64,000 nucleotides of DNA from Chloranthus sessilifolius (GCA_021018995.1 CM037597.1:34040936-34104935); one strand, 5' to 3'; numbered from the stretch's first letter, positions 11,160 through 23,097 are shown. Made by a program: numbers and translations. The notes: a model not told the origin generated them from the letters alone.

Positions 11160-13080
11160 TGCTTCTTTTTCACATTGTTTTTCTTTTACTTTCTCAGTCA
11201 CCATACTGCCCATTTTTGAGGTATTTCTTCTTCATTTATTTTGATATTTGCCCAGAAATGTTCCATCTTTACTTCTTTCTCCTTTAACTCCTGAATTCTC
11301 AAGGTGAGGGAAGGCTGAATTGGTTCCATTGGTTCAGGTGCAAGAAAAATGGGTGTTTTGATGAAGCATTGTAGGATTTATAGCTCAATTGGGGTACAAA
11401 CAAGGGCAAATCTTTCTTGGTTGGTTCATTAAGCTCAAAGAAGGCCTTGATCTTTTCCTCGGTTCATGAATCTTGTTGCTTGTTTTGATTTTGAGTTTCC
11501 TAACTTCTAGTGGAGCCAATGCCTCCGCGAGTCCTGTGAAGCAGAGAAGGGTTACCTCAGTCACTCTTCAACAGAGATGTAAAACATATAGGCTCAATTC
11601 TCACTGGTTATGGTTTTTCCTTGAGCTTTTAAGTATATCTTTACCTTTTTCTCTTCCTGTGGACTTGCTATGTGCTAATACAAGTGTATTTTCCTGGTGT
11701 TAACATCATGGAAATGTGGAATATTGTAGGGTTTAGAATGTCTAAATTCTTGCAAAGAAAATTTTAAAATTTCCACATTGTCATGATTCTTAAGTAAATT
11801 GATTCATTTCGATTACTTTGGTGATTGTGATGCCCTTATGCTAATTATCCCATGGGACACATTTTGCCATACCCCCAAACCTAAGATGAACATTGTCCTC
11901 AATATTCTAGACAATGAGAGGGAGCGATGAGGGTAAAGAAGAAAGAAAAATTAAGAACAGAAAAAATCTAAACTATATGCAGCAGAAAATAAAAATGTAA
12001 AACTGAAGATATAAGCAAGGAAATGAAAAACATGATATACAAATGCAAGAAAAATCAACAAAACAACGCTAGAACTGCTAAATAAAATCTAACAAATAGA
12101 AGGATTACTATGCAAATGGAAGGAAACTAATGCTAATAACAGAGAAACAGTAAAAACAAGGTAAAGGACTGAATACAAAGTTGAAAAAAATAGAAAAGTG
12201 TTGATACAAAAACAGAATTTGTTAATGCAAAATAGGAAAACAAAGTTAGAAACTAACTGTACTCACAGAAAAATGATGATAATCAGTAAAACGAGGACTC
12301 ATTAATCTAAGAAAGAAAACAAAATCGATCTAAAAGCGAATTTGAAACTAAAATTCCTAAACAGAAAATCTAATGCCAAATGATATATCCTAAGCCCAAA
12401 GAAACAAACCCAAAAGCACGAGATACTTATGAATCTAAGTGATTATAAAATGATTAGCGAGAATACAAAGTGAAAAGCAAGATTCATAAGATTGACCCCT
12501 TTGTTGATGATGTGTATGAAAAATAATGAAGCATGGGAGCACATATTAAAAGCAGGGTTCACACACTGAGACCCTTTATGATGAAGAAATCTCAAGGAAA
12601 ATAAAATCAGTGAGTCCATTGAATATTCAAAACAGCCTATGATCCAGTACTCATTATCCTACATGATTCCTAAAAAAGAAAAATGGTCTCAGCACGTCCA
12701 GATGGGAAAAGTGGGTGCAAATGGAGAAAAAGCATTACATCGGAAGATATCTATATATGTATATAATTTTTTTTCTTTTTTTTCTCTATTTCGAAAAGCA
12801 AAAGTGTCTTTCGAAAGGTAAAAAAAATCTTGAGAAAGTGTAGTTCGCAAAGAACTGAGCTTCAGTATGTCTATTCGAAATGGATTTGGCTCGGAAAGAT
12901 CTTTTTAGCAAGGACTTCTCCCAGTTTTCTATTCGAAAAGGAAATTTTAACTATTCAGCAGAACATGGTTCTTTTCGAGTAGTTCATTACAATTGAATAG
13001 AACTTTGAACTTTTGAAAAGTACTTTTTACTTTGCGATTTGAACTTTGAAGTGTATTTACACTATGCATAAGAAAAATAG
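10281..13080 (-). other. 3' region of the Athila-type element, no domain recognised
   Basis: In Athila elements this place, between integrase and 3' LTR, often holds an envelope-like or other extra frame. Here no membrane segment or domain could be recognised; the visible frames are short and of low complexity. A run of about 30 T at 11127-11156 produces lysine- or phenylalanine-rich frames that are artefacts. From 11900 to 12620 the plus strand is strongly A-rich. TTCGAAAAG/CTTTTCGAA words occur at 12790-13020. Confidence 0.5.
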
Positions 13081-13130
13081 ATGTGACAAAAATCGAAAAA
13101 CAATGTTGTACAAACATATTATACACTTTT

Positions 13131-13992
13131 CTACCATCGATTTTGGAGATTCATGATGATAGGTGGGCAGCAAGGGCTCTGGGTGTTTTCAATGCATGGT
13201 TTGAGCCTCGACCATTTACCTTGAGTATTCTTCCATCCTTGGGATCTGAAATATCCACGACTCCTAAGGGGAGGCCTTGATGACAGATGTATGGCCCTTC
13301 CCATCCGGATCTCAATTTGCGGAAAGAATTTAAGCTTAGAGTTGAATAACCATACCTTGGACCCCGGTATGAACTCTTTTCTCATGAGGCTCCTATCATG
13401 GAATGATTTAACCTTTTCTTTGTACAACTGAGCTAGTGTAGGCATCCATCCTCGGTTCTTCCGATTCGGTGAGTTGAAGCTTCCTGTGGTTACCAAGTTA
13501 GATCCATATTAAAAGTTTTGATTGCCCACAAGGCCTTATATTCTAATTCTCTTGGTAGATGGCATGCCTTGCCATAAACCGATCTGAAAGGACATCCCTA
13601 TGGGAGTCTTGTAGGCGATTGTATGCCCACAAAGCATCATTAAGCTTAAAGGACCGATTCTTTCATCCTTCTTCTGATTTTCAAAATGTGTTTGATCTCT
13701 CTATTTGAAATCTCCACATCCTTTGGTTTGTGGATGATAGGGAGTGGCTACTCGTGAGTGACAGTACTTTTTAATAGAGAGTCAAGCTGCTTTTAAAAGT
13801 GGCTTCCCCATCACTAATGATGGCTGGGGAATCAAATCTAGAAAAAATGTGGTCTTTGAGGAATCTTAAAACCACTTTGTGATCATTGGATTTGGTAGCT
13901 ATGGCCTCAATCCACTTGGAGACATAATCCACTACCAAGATGAAATTGTTTCCATTAGAAGGGGAAAGGGGCCCATAAAATCTATGCCCCAA
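13131..13992 (-). pseudogene. Athila integrase, core and C-terminal part
   Basis: The minus-strand frame at 13771-13992 reads FYGPLSPSNGNNFILVVDYVS and KWIEA, the start of the integrase catalytic core (the family form is FMGPFP..YILVAVDYVSKWVEA), followed by the IISDG region of the second acidic residue. The frame at 13131-13496 reads LYKEKVKSFHDR and GSKVWLFNSKLKFFP, the usual C-terminal part. In the living family this protein joins element DNA to the chromosome in the nucleus. It lies directly downstream of the RNase H part, in the normal order. Broken fossil. Confidence 0.8.
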
Positions 13993-14093
13993 ACATCAAA
14001 CAACTCAACTACCGGGATTGGCTGGGGCATTGAGTTTCTTTGAAATCTTGATTTTTGGCGATTCGCAAGATTTCTGATCTTTGTAAGGCATCT

Positions 14094-14366
14094 TTAAAGA
14101 TTGTGGGCCAATAGAAACCACACTGCAGAATTTTTCTGCTTTTTATTGTTATGGAATGGCCTCCACAGCTGTTCATGACACATTGACAATATGCGGGAAT
14201 TCATGGTGGGACACACTTTACGATCACTTAGTGCACAATTCTTGAATAGATAAGGATCTTCCCAAATGAAATGTTTAACTTGTGAGAAGAAAAGATCTTT
14301 ATCCATTCGATTCCAATGTTGAGGAATCATCCAATAGCCAAGAAGTTGACTATGTTTGCAAACCAA
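14094..14366 (-). pseudogene. Athila integrase zinc-binding region
   Basis: The frame contains HFIWEDPYLFK and CHEQLWRPFH..K..SAVWFLLAH, which follow the layout of the H2C2 zinc-binding end of plant Ty3/gypsy integrases (family form: ..HYFWDEPYLFK..C..CH....GGH....KILQCGFYWP). It lies upstream of the integrase core. Broken fossil. Confidence 0.7.
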
Positions 14367-14479
14367 GGACTATGGGTATTGATGGCAAAAGTTGCTCATC
14401 GGAAATGATTCATTAATGGGTAAGCTATCATCCTCGATTGGAGAATTGGATAAGTGATCGCCCACCACATTCTCCACTC

Positions 14480-14890
14480 CTTTCTTATCCTTAATCGTAG
14501 ATCAAACTCTTAATAGGAGGATCCACGATTAATCTGGGCTTGGTATCCTTCTTAGGCAGAAGGTACTTTAGAGGCGAGTGGTCGATAAACACCACAATTT
14601 GTGAACCTAAAACATAAGGCCCTGAATTTTTCCAATGCAAACACAATGGCCAAGAACTCTTTCTCGGTTGTTGTGTAATTGAGCTGGGCATCTATCATGG
14701 ATCTCGGCATAAGCTATGACATGGGGAAGCTTATCCTTTCTACGCCCTAGGACAGCTCCTAGGGCATAGTCGATGCATCACACATCAGCTCAAAGGGCCT
14801 TGAATAGTCGGGGGGCGCAAGATGGGAGCTAAAATCGAGACATTTCTTAAGGACCTCAAAGGCTCATGCATTCATTAGTAAACACAAAAG
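14480..14890 (-). pseudogene. Athila RNase H region
   Basis: The minus-strand frame at 14491-14691 contains VVFIDHSPLKYLLPKKDTKPRLI, which corresponds to the end of the RNase H domain in plant Ty3/gypsy elements (..VIVYTDHAALKYLL..KDAKPRLIRW). RNase H removes RNA from the RNA:DNA hybrid during reverse transcription. It lies between reverse transcriptase and integrase as expected. Broken fossil. Confidence 0.7.
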
Positions 14891-15009
14891 GAACATCTTG
14901 ACACGATAAATGACAGTGGCTTGGAAATTTTCGAAATCTTTGATGAACCTCCTATAAAATCCTGCATGCCCTAAGAAACTTGATTTGCTTACAGGAGGCA
15001 AATGTGCAA

Positions 15010-15728
15010 TTAGATCAATTTTGCTTGGTCCACCTCTATGCCTTTATGGGAGACCACATGTCCTAGGACAATGCCTTGGTGACCATAAAATGACTCTTTT
15101 CGACTTAGAACCAAATTGGTTTCTTCACATCTTTGCAACACCAACTTGAGGTGGTGTAAGCATTGGGAAAAAGCTGTCTCCATAAATTGAAAAGTCATCC
15201 ATGAAGATCTCCATGAATTGATCAATCATGTCGGAAAAGATGGCATACATGCATCTTTGAAAAGTAGCGAGGGCATTGCAAGACCAAAGGGCATCCTCCT
15301 ATAGGCAAAAGTGCCAAAGGGGCGGTGAAGGTGGTCTTTTCTTGGTCCTGTGGGTACCAGGATCTGGTTGTAACGAGTACCCATCAAGGAAGCGATAGTA
15401 AGCTTTGCCCTGCAAGCTTATCAAGGATTTGGTCAATGAAGGGAGGGGAAATGGTCTTTCCTTGTCATGGTATTTAATTTTCTGTAGTCTATGCGGACCC
15501 TCCATCCAGGTTGTTTGTCCTGGTGGACATAAGTTTACAGATTCATTTGCTACATGATGATGCAGATTTCTTAGGCACCACTATGTGGGTGCTACCAAGA
15601 ATCGAAATGGGGTAAATGACCCGACATCTCTTGACAACTTCCTTCATTACCACTTCTTGCATGTGAGGATTCAACCTTCTTTGCATTTCTCTAGAAGGCT
15701 TGGCATCCTCTTCGTGGATCTTATGCAT
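15010..15728 (-). pseudogene. Athila reverse transcriptase
   Basis: The frames at 15543-15728, 15299-15505 and 15010-15225 follow the family order. First come HPHMQEVVMKEVVK and STHIVVPKK (start of the domain), then PLPSLTKSLISLQGKAYYRFLDGYS (finger/palm region, family form FPLPFIDQMLERLAGHSYYCFLDGYSG), then HHLKLVLQRCEETNLVLSRKE and GIVLGHVVSHKGIEVD (thumb). The last is very characteristic of Athila. The protein would copy the element RNA into DNA in the particle. Broken fossil. Confidence 0.82.
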
Positions 15729-15839
15729 GCATCTGTGGGTTTATTCCTCTAAATCAGCAATGGTCCGATAATTGCTTTCTTGTCTTGTTTAGAACTACCT
15801 GACTCCTCTTCTTGCTCCTTTGTAAGGAGGAAGAAATAA

Positions 15840-16697
15840 TCAGAGTAGTGTTTGATGATCTCCCAAAACACATATTTCAGATTTTTGGGAGGTTTGAGTT
15901 CCAATTCTTGGGTGAGAAAAGAGGGCACAAAGGTACCTTGGTAACTTGTGGAAGAGGGAGAGGAGCGGAGTCTCCAAGAGAGAACTTGATGATTTGTTGG
16001 TGAGTGCCTTGCACAAAGCAGACTCCGTTGAATTTGATCTCCTTTTCCTTCTTTCTCGGTGGATCCCCAATCATTTTTAAATTACGTGGTGGAGTCTTTA
16101 CCTTGCGAAATGTTTGTAAAGACTCCTCCACCACTCATCAATGATGTCAACATGGAAACATTCCTCACAGAGAATTGAGGTTGAGTAATGACATTATACA
16201 CATTCAATTTAACTTTCATATTTCCAAAAGACACCTCCATGATGCGGACCTGCATTGAATGCATGCATTAGTAGCAGAATGGTCTTCCTGAATATGAGGA
16301 TGGCGGTGGTACTTTTGGTTGGTTCCATGTCCAATACCAAAAGTCGCCAGGTAGAAAAACTTGTCTACTCCTACCAAAACATCTTCAATCAACCCCATAG
16401 GTTTCCTTTCGGATCTGTCGACTAGTCAGTAACACCACTTGAGTGGGTTTCAATTCTCCCAAACCTAGCTTCTCATAGGAATAGGGAAGCGGAGTTGACA
16501 CTAGCACCTAGATCTAGCAAGGCTTTCTCAATGGTGTGCTCCCCAATGATCGAGGATTGTGGGGATTCGAGGTCTTGCATCTTAGGTGGTGTTGCAATTG
16601 ATAGCACTTGGTTGATTTTCTCCACAAAAGGCCTTCTTGGATAAATGTATCCTAGATTGCCTTTTGTGGGTGCACACCTCTTTGAGAAATTTTGCAT
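15840..16697 (-). pseudogene. Athila protease region and gag-pol spacer
   Basis: The frame at 16473-16697 ends with GEHTIEKALLDLGASVN, the active-site region of the aspartic protease in Athila elements (family form ..ALLDLGASVNLLPYSVY). The preceding KINQVLSIATPPKMQD is also typical. Downstream frames (15840-16400) fit the usual spacer before reverse transcriptase but show no named domain. The protease would cut the gag-pol polyprotein. Broken fossil. Confidence 0.72.
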
Positions 16698-16699
16698 AA

Positions 16700-17549
16700 G
16701 CGAGGACTGTTTGATTGCATCAAGCAGGTAGATTAATTTTAACTTGCTTGAATGTCTCCATCATTTCCTCAATTTTGTGTTTCCTTTGTCAAAAGGAGAA
16801 ATGACTTTCATTGCATGGGGAAATGGGAGGTGAGGAACAAATTCTCCTCCTCATCTTTTCAACAATTTTGTTATTTTTTACATTTTCATTTTTTGAATTT
16901 TCGATGTAAATCAATGCCATATTGCTATCCAATTGTTTTTTACTTGTTTTGATCGCTCAACAAGAGCCCTTATTTACTCTTCTTTGAAAATAATGAGAAA
17001 CAACTCATAGATTTTCTATTTGTGTTTTGACTTCTTTTATTTTGTATTTGGTTTTGTAAAAAAAAAAAAATCGGCATGCCTAAAAGGCAGATAAAATTAT
17101 AATCAAAACAAACATTAAACAATGAGAAGCTGGTTCTCAAGAATTTAAAAATAGAAAATGAATGCAAAGGAGAAGGGATGCAAACTCAAGCGAGATCTGC
17201 TCCTTTTGGTCCAGATGCTCCTTGTTGACGGTGCTCCGGATCTGCAAACATTCAAAAGCAGTGATACCTTATTCAAGTATTGACAAAAATAAAAGAAAAA
17301 CTCAAACTCTTGCCCAAATTTGACAAAAAGACAAAAGAGTGGCGGATTTATTCAAATAACTAGAAGGCAAGAATAAAAACTCAAAAAAAAAAAAAAAAAT
17401 TACTGCTGTGATAAAAGCAGGTTTTCTATACAAAGCTAACAGAGACATTTAATCAAGCACTTGGAATGCAAAGTGCGGGTTTAAAGAAAAATTAAAATAA
17501 AAATCAAATCTACAAAATAAAAAAACATATGTCTACCAATTCTAGAACA
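16700..17549 (-). other. 5' leader of the Athila-type element, gag not recognised
   Basis: This space between primer site and protease should hold gag, but no gag domain or zinc knuckle was seen. It is AT-rich with several A or T runs (17050-17065, 17380-17399). Either gag is too changed to read by eye or this copy lacks it. Confidence 0.5.
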
Positions 17550-17552
17550 AAC

Positions 17553-17572
17553 TTCCCCGGCTACGGCGCCAA
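17553..17572 (-). promoter_or_regulatory. Primer binding site, tRNA-Asp type (Athila)
   Basis: The minus strand reads TGGCGCCGTAGCCGGGGAAG shortly after the 5' LTR end. This fits the 3' end of plant tRNA-Asp, the usual primer for Athila elements (family form TGGCGCCGTTGCCGGGGA). The same kind of site is seen at 58047-58066. Confidence 0.85.
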
Positions 17573-17577
17573 AAACT

Positions 17578-18857
17578 TGTTGTCGCTCCAAGTGTGCCAT
17601 AATTGTGTGCATTATGAATCAAAAATTAAAGAATTAAAGAATGCTAGGTTATATGGATGTTAACTTATGAAAGGGATATCAGCACATTGGGGCTAACACT
17701 GGCCTGCAAGATCAGGGCCAATTGTAGCAAGTTTTAAAAGTAAGTATTTCAAGATCGTCCACAGAGAAGTTTGTCTAAAATGAGAGATAAACCTACAGAT
17801 CTGTGCTACCAGATCTGGCTCTATAATTATCTAAAATAAAGAATAGATAAAAGAGAGTGTTGGGTTTTGTCACGTTTAACTAAAAGCAAATAAAGAAAAG
17901 AACTAACTACGTGATCCAGATCCGAGTTGTGGAGGTGTTTAAAATAAGACAAATGCAGAAATAATAGCTTCATGTATTTTAGCCTTTGAATTTTAATGGA
18001 GAATCTGTAGTTCAACAGAGCAGATTCAATCTTCATCTGGCTACCAGCACAGATGTAAGAGAAATAAATCCGAATTAAGGAATAGGTTTAGACTTATGGC
18101 TGTTATGTAATTCAAAAATCTGTTTGAGCTTCTAGAAGTTCCCGCCAAGTAATTTCATCTTTGGGTGTTCACATGGGGTGGAATATGCCTTTGGTTTGTG
18201 CTCAGAATCTTCTGGAATGTCCTTGGGTTTTAAAACGCATTGGGGCGCGTGCAAAGTTTCCTGAAATACCCTTCGGACGAGCTGCAAATCCCCAGAATGC
18301 CATTTCGCATAGTTTAAGGGCTTTTTCGCAAAGTAGTTTGGCTCCAGAATCTCTCTTCGCAAAGCATTTTGGCTCCAGAATCTCTTTTCGCAAAGCATTT
18401 TGGCTTCAGGAGATCTTTTCGCAAAGGACTTTGGCTTCAGGAGATCTTTTCGCAAAGGACTTCTCTTCTTTTCGCAAAGAATTTTGGCTTCAGGAGGTCT
18501 TTTCGCAAAGGACTTCTCTTCTTTTCGCAAAGTTCAAAGTTCTTTGCGAATAGTAGATGTTCTTTGCGAATTGAACTTTTAGCTTCCATTCTTCTTTGCG
18601 AATGGATCCTTCTTCTTCTTCAGGTCTTTTCTTGCTCTTTTAGGACCTTTTTAGCCATTGCTGAGGCTATTTCTTCACTCCCTCTTTGCGTTTGACATGC
18701 GTTGTCAGCTTTTTGATCATTTTAGGATGGTTTTCGGATTTGGACCTGTCTTTTTGGTTAGCTGCAATATGAACACTAAAGCACTTATTTAGTCCTCTCA
18801 AGGGTCTTTCAAGGCTCATGTTTAGGGGTAAAAAATGGTATTTTTCACTACTTATCA
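17578..18857 (-). repeat. 5' LTR of the Athila-type element
   Basis: It begins TGTTGTCGCTCC and ends ACTTATCA on the plus strand, paired with 8474-10264. Read on the minus strand it starts TGATAAGTAGTGAAAAATACC. It contains its own tandem array at 18325-18605. It is shorter than the left LTR. Confidence 0.88.
18325..18605. repeat. Tandem repeats with TTTTCGCAAAG words, right Athila LTR
   Basis: A unit of about 33-38 bases containing TTTTGGCTTCAGGAGATC and TTTTCGCAAAGGAC recurs about six times. CTTTGCGAA words on the other strand follow at 18540-18605. The left LTR has a different expansion of related words at the matching place, so the array has been changing copy number. Confidence 0.75.
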
Positions 18858-18862
18858 GTAGG

Positions 18863-19181
18863 CTGCACGCAACCAGATGGTCGGGTTAGTTTGAGAGGGC
18901 GATGATTTGTTTAAGGGCTCAAGATTGATCGTTTGATCCTAATTAAGCGCAGGAACCGTGGTGCGTGATTGGGTCGAGCGCGTTGGTTGACGCGCTAGAT
19001 TTGGGTATGTTCTATATATAGTTCAAAAAATTTTCATTTTCACGCAATCCGTTTTTATCTTCGATTCTCTAGTTTCCTTGCGCTACAGTTTTCGTGTTTT
19101 CGTGATATCTCACGATTTGGTCGTCCGTTTCAGGCGCTGCTTCTTTTGTTCTCTTTAATTTTTTGGGCTCTTTCTTCTAGG
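18863..19181 (+). promoter_or_regulatory. Promoter and leader of the antisense PMD gene
   Basis: GC-rich promoter words (GTGCGTGATT, GAGCGCG, GACGCGC) precede TCTATATATAG at 19011-19021. A CT-rich leader with TTTCATTTTCACGC, GTGATATC and GTCCGTTT leads to an ATG at 19182 in GGATGGAGGG. The order of these pieces matches the stretch 6061-6700. The upstream part of the promoter lies at about 8280-8468, cut off by the Athila-type insertion. Confidence 0.55.
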
Positions 19182-22100
19182 ATGGAGGGTGAGGGTAGGG
19201 GTAGACACAATCTTACTATTTCTGAGTTGGAGGAGATCATGATGGGGGAGATAGGTAAGACCTCTGAGGCTCAGACCGATGCTTTTGTCGGGGAGGTGGA
19301 TGTCGGGGAGGTAGCTAGAGGTTGACCAGGTGGAGGTCAGGGAGGAGGTACTCGAGATTGAGCAGGGTGTAGCTGAGGATGAGGACGAGAGGGTTAAGGG
19401 TGAGAGAGTTGAGGATGAGAGAGCTGAGGAGCACTAGGGTGAGGAGCATCAGGCTCACAAACACTTCCCGCTGGATGATTTCTTTGCTTGAGGCCCGGTA
19501 GGTACCCGTGAGCAAGGGTTCTTTCAATTTTCTAGGCATTTAGGTTATGACATAGACTTATTAGGATCTAAAAACCCTTTTAATTTATGTCAAACCTGCA
19601 TTGATTATTTATTGTGTGCTCACTCATGCATCATGACCGCATCTAGAGATAGGCCACATTTCTATGTTGTTGTTCTTATCATGTTTTGTGTGTTTGTTAT
19701 GAATTGTCATTGGGTGTCTGAATATATTCTATTCGCTTTTAGCTTTAGGTTTTCTTGTCTTTCGTCGGGGGCATGTGTGTTAGTCTTATTTTTTCTAATT
19801 TTTTATTACTCATTGCACCATTCGATAGGAGCCCCCGTAGCTGGCTATCAGCTCGGCATGGACTGAGTCTCACACTTGGTATTGTGCCTTTCCAGAGTTT
19901 CAGCGGGCGTGGTTGGTGTCTTTCAGTTTCGGGCTGATCCTGGAGCAGGAGCCCTTCAGGTAGATCATGGCCTAATCGCGGCGATCTTTGAGAGGTGAAG
20001 GGACGAGCATCAGGTGCTTCTCTTTCCAGTTGGTATGTTGTTGCTAACTCCAGAGGACTGGGTCTACATTACTAGTCTTCGTTTTGAGCCGATCACTGGG
20101 TGGATGGCAAGAGCGTATTTGGAGGTGTGTGAGGAGATTTTGGGTGTACCATATAGATCGAGTGGATCGGGGCCAGGTGTAGTTCGAGTCACTTTGTTCT
20201 TTGATACGTTCACTAGTGGCTTCATCCCTCCGAGGAGTCATTCGATGGCGAGGGCATCTTACAAGGCGCATTGTGTGGTGGTGGCCGGTCGGGAGCCCGT
20301 AGTTGAGCCGCGGTTGGCTGTAAATAGGGTGCTTTGAACATTCTTTATGCACTTCCTTGGTGTAGTACTCTTTTCTTCTTCGACTCCGGGATGCATTACC
20401 GGGTTGTTTTGATGGTTCTCAGGGACTTGGATAGGGTCCCTACCTATGCATGGGGTGCGGCCGCATTGGCACATCTCTATGAAGAGCTTTATCGTCGGGG
20501 ATGGGGCGTCTCGACGATCGAAGGTTTCCATCCCTTCCTCTAGGTGAGTTTTAGTTAATCAGTGTCATGACGTCTTTGTTTTTTTTTTTTTTGTAGCAGA
20601 TGTTTAACATTTCTTTTTTGTGTTTTCATTTAGTTTTGGGTGTACGATCATTTTTCTTTTCTTCGTTCGGGGGTTCCGTTGGAGGTGAGGTTCACATTTT
20701 TGCAGATGCACGTGTGGAGGGCAGTGTTGAGGGGTCGTCGCTAGTCTTCTGATCTTCAGACTCCACAGGGTCTTTTTGAGGACATGCATGCGGGGCAGGT
20801 ATATATCATCATGTTCTTGTTTTGTTTCGTTTTATTTTTAGCTCTTAGGATCTAAGGTTTCATTGACAGGTTGGCTTGCATGTTTGGTTGTAGGTGATTT
20901 GGTGGCCTTACGAGGATGGGGAGGATGCTGCTATGCCAGTGATTCAGTTTGGTCAGCCCTTCTTTGACATGGACATATGGGTCCATTATTTTTAGAAGGT
21001 GAAGAGGATCCACCTATCTCGAGTGGTGTGACAGCTGGGACTCGCTCAGGGAGTCCCTCAAGAGGTTTGCCACTAGGTGGTGAAGAGGATGACCGACCCC
21101 CCTGGCCGAAACATTACGGAGCGGATGGCACTTCAGATGGCTGATTTTAGAGCTGGGGGGACCAAGGTTACGAGGGCGCGTGATGAAGCACACGTTTGGG
21201 AGTATGTGGGGTGGTTCGGTGCATTGGGTGGTGGGCGCCTCTTCACACATCCCTTCCATGGGAGCAGTTCTTTCGCTGTAGGCGAGTCGAAATTGGAGTC
21301 GGCATTGAGGGAGAGACTGGTCGAGTTGGAGCAGGGCAATCTCACAGCGAGTGTGTGGGGCGCATTAGATGCCCTTCACAGGGTAATGGAGCAGATTGGG
21401 TGTAATTCTCGACCTGATGAGGAGATGTTACGCTCCCTAGCCACCTCGGTTGCCCTGGCTAGGGAAGCGGAGGATGAGTTGGGGGCTCGACTAGCGGAGA
21501 CTCGATGGCTCCTGGTGAGTTGGTTTATTAGTTTAATTGTTTATGTATTACACTGACTTAGTCTTCCAGTCATTCTGATGTAGTCGTGGTGTCTCATTTT
21601 ATTTTGGTCAGTCTGAAAGGGAGGCCGAGGTCGCTAGTCATGCGACGATGGTCGAGTTGTTACGCGGTCAACAGCAGGCTGACCGAGAGGTGGAGGCTAG
21701 CCAACGATCTGAGATTGATCGATTGGTGCATGTCTATATGAACATGATTTTGTTAATTGTTAGTGCTATGAGCTTGCAAACTGATGTGTTTATTGATATT
21801 CGTAGACAGCCGAGCTTTCTACTGGAGGTCCCACTTCAGCATTTGATCCATCTTCAGTTGCCTCCTCTAGTCGGGAGGATCGAGCGATGGCTCAGCTTTG
21901 GGCCAAGCTGGAGCACTGGGTAAGTTTCCTTAATCCTTTGACTCATTTGTATAATTATAGCAGTTTGTTGGGTGTTATTGTTTCGCTTTTCTTAATAGTT
22001 TACTAACATTGTGTTGGTCTTTTAGCATTGCATTGTTGAGGACTTCCAAACGAGGGAGACGACTGTTGCCTTTCTACACCCTGAGAGTCAGGTATAGTTT

Positions 22101-23060
22101 CAAGTTTGGCATAATTCAGTTTAGATTATCTCATATATTTTGTTTTGACAAGTCTTGTGTTGTTTGTTTGGTTTTATGGGTAGGCTATCCCGAACTTTTC
22201 TCCTGAGGCTCCCCTCAGGGGTATGCTCCTATCCCTACTCAGGTACGTTTTAGTTATTATATTTGTAGTTCATTTGCTATTGTAGCATTATCGGATGTAT
22301 TTGTTTATTCTTGTTGCAGCCGCCTACGTTTACTGTTCCCTCTGTGCCTCCTACTAACCTAGTGACCACTGCAATGGTTGAGCGTTTGCTGGAGGAGAGG
22401 CTGGTTCTTGTATGATCCTTTCCCTTTCAAAGTTTTTTTTATATATGTATTGGTTTTTTTTATTCGGTGTGATTACGCAGGTTCGTCAGCTTGAGGAGGC
22501 ACGTCTAGAGGCGGTGTGAGTGCGCGCCACTCCTAAGGCGAGGCGGGTCCTCGGGGAGATGCAGAGTCACAAGGACCTGCTTGTTGTGATGATGGTTGCA
22601 CAGACGACCAAGACTAAGGCGTTGGAGGTGGCGCGTCAGACTACGCGAGCAGAGATGCAGGTGTCGCTGGATTGGCTACAGTATCGTTTGATGAAGAGTG
22701 AGCGGGGAGTGCCCAAGTTGGCTGGTCAGCTTGATAGATCGGAGTCAAGGGCTATGGGTTCCTCGGCCGAGTAGTCTCGTCACACGTCACACGATCGTGT
22801 CAGGGGTGATGCTCGTAAGGATTCTGTTGTTCGTGAGATTCTTGCGGGGTATCCTCCTCGTTCTTTATCAAGGCAGTCTTTTAGTTAGATGAGTGAGGGG
22901 GATTCTATAGCGGGCCCACACCGTCTAGAGGTTTCATGGGCTCCGAGTGCCAGGATTGTGTTTCCAGAGGAACAGTCTGTAGACCTCCAAGCTGATGATA
23001 CTGGGGACAACGTTGATCGGTCATCCCAGCGGCAGCGTAGGGAGTAGGGGTGTGTATGTA
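19182..23060 (+). pseudogene. Antisense plant mobile domain (PMD) gene carried by the Tat-type element
   Basis: It lies between integrase and 3' LTR and points opposite to gag-pol. The plus-strand frame at 20014-20337 has LLFPVGMLLLTPEDWVYITSL, which follows the PMD pattern ..FHLP.GEMT.TL.DV..ITGL. The next frame (20334-20543) has DLDRVPTYAWGAAALAHLY, close to the PMD phrase RYAWGAAALAYLYR. Further frames are coiled-coil-like and rich in E, R, A and L (21290-21500, 22480-22760). Several boundaries look like introns (GTGAG or GTACG donors; T-rich tracts ending CAG or TAG), for example after 20540, 21510, 21915, 22090, 22240 and 22400. PMD proteins occur as host genes (MAIN, MAIL1) and as passengers of plant transposable elements; their molecular role is unclear. 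Extra frames, some antisense, are known for the Tat lineage. It is broken as it stands. Confidence 0.6.
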
Positions 23061-23097
23061 TTATATTTTGTCCATCGTGTGTGCATTGTATTTACAA

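Larger units (their letters stand above)
8474..18857 (-). mobile_element. Athila-type Ty3/gypsy element in the Tat element, target duplication GTAGG
   Basis: Both ends are LTRs (8474-10264 and 17578-18857) starting TGTTGTCGCTCC and ending ACTTAACA/ACTTATCA. They are flanked by GTAGG at 8469-8473 and 18858-18862. The minus strand reads 5' LTR (right), a primer site matching tRNA-Asp, then protease, reverse transcriptase, RNase H, integrase, a long 3' region and a polypurine tract. The primer site, the LTR start TGATAAGTAGTG and the reverse transcriptase sequence fit the Athila lineage. No gag domain was recognised. LTR difference outside unequal blocks is about 3% by eye, so it is younger than its Tat host. 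The genes are broken in many places (roughly ten). Confidence 0.88.

Noticed and set aside
11019-11287. Lysine-rich minus frame and phenylalanine-rich plus frame
   Set aside because: Both are produced by a run of about 30 T at 11127-11156; no other coding signal.
10281-13080. Possible envelope-like gene of the Athila-type element
   Set aside because: The place is right for the lineage, but no membrane segment, signal peptide or conserved motif could be seen.
17553-17572. tRNA-like sequence
   Set aside because: Only the 3' end of a tRNA is matched and it sits next to an LTR; it is a primer binding site. The same holds at 33520, 49690, 53495 and 58047. No whole tRNA gene was found.
18132-18695. 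Overlapping frames on both strands with repeated KRFWSQN- or FAKDFG-like words
   Set aside because: They are translations of the tandem repeats in the Athila LTR, not a repeat protein.
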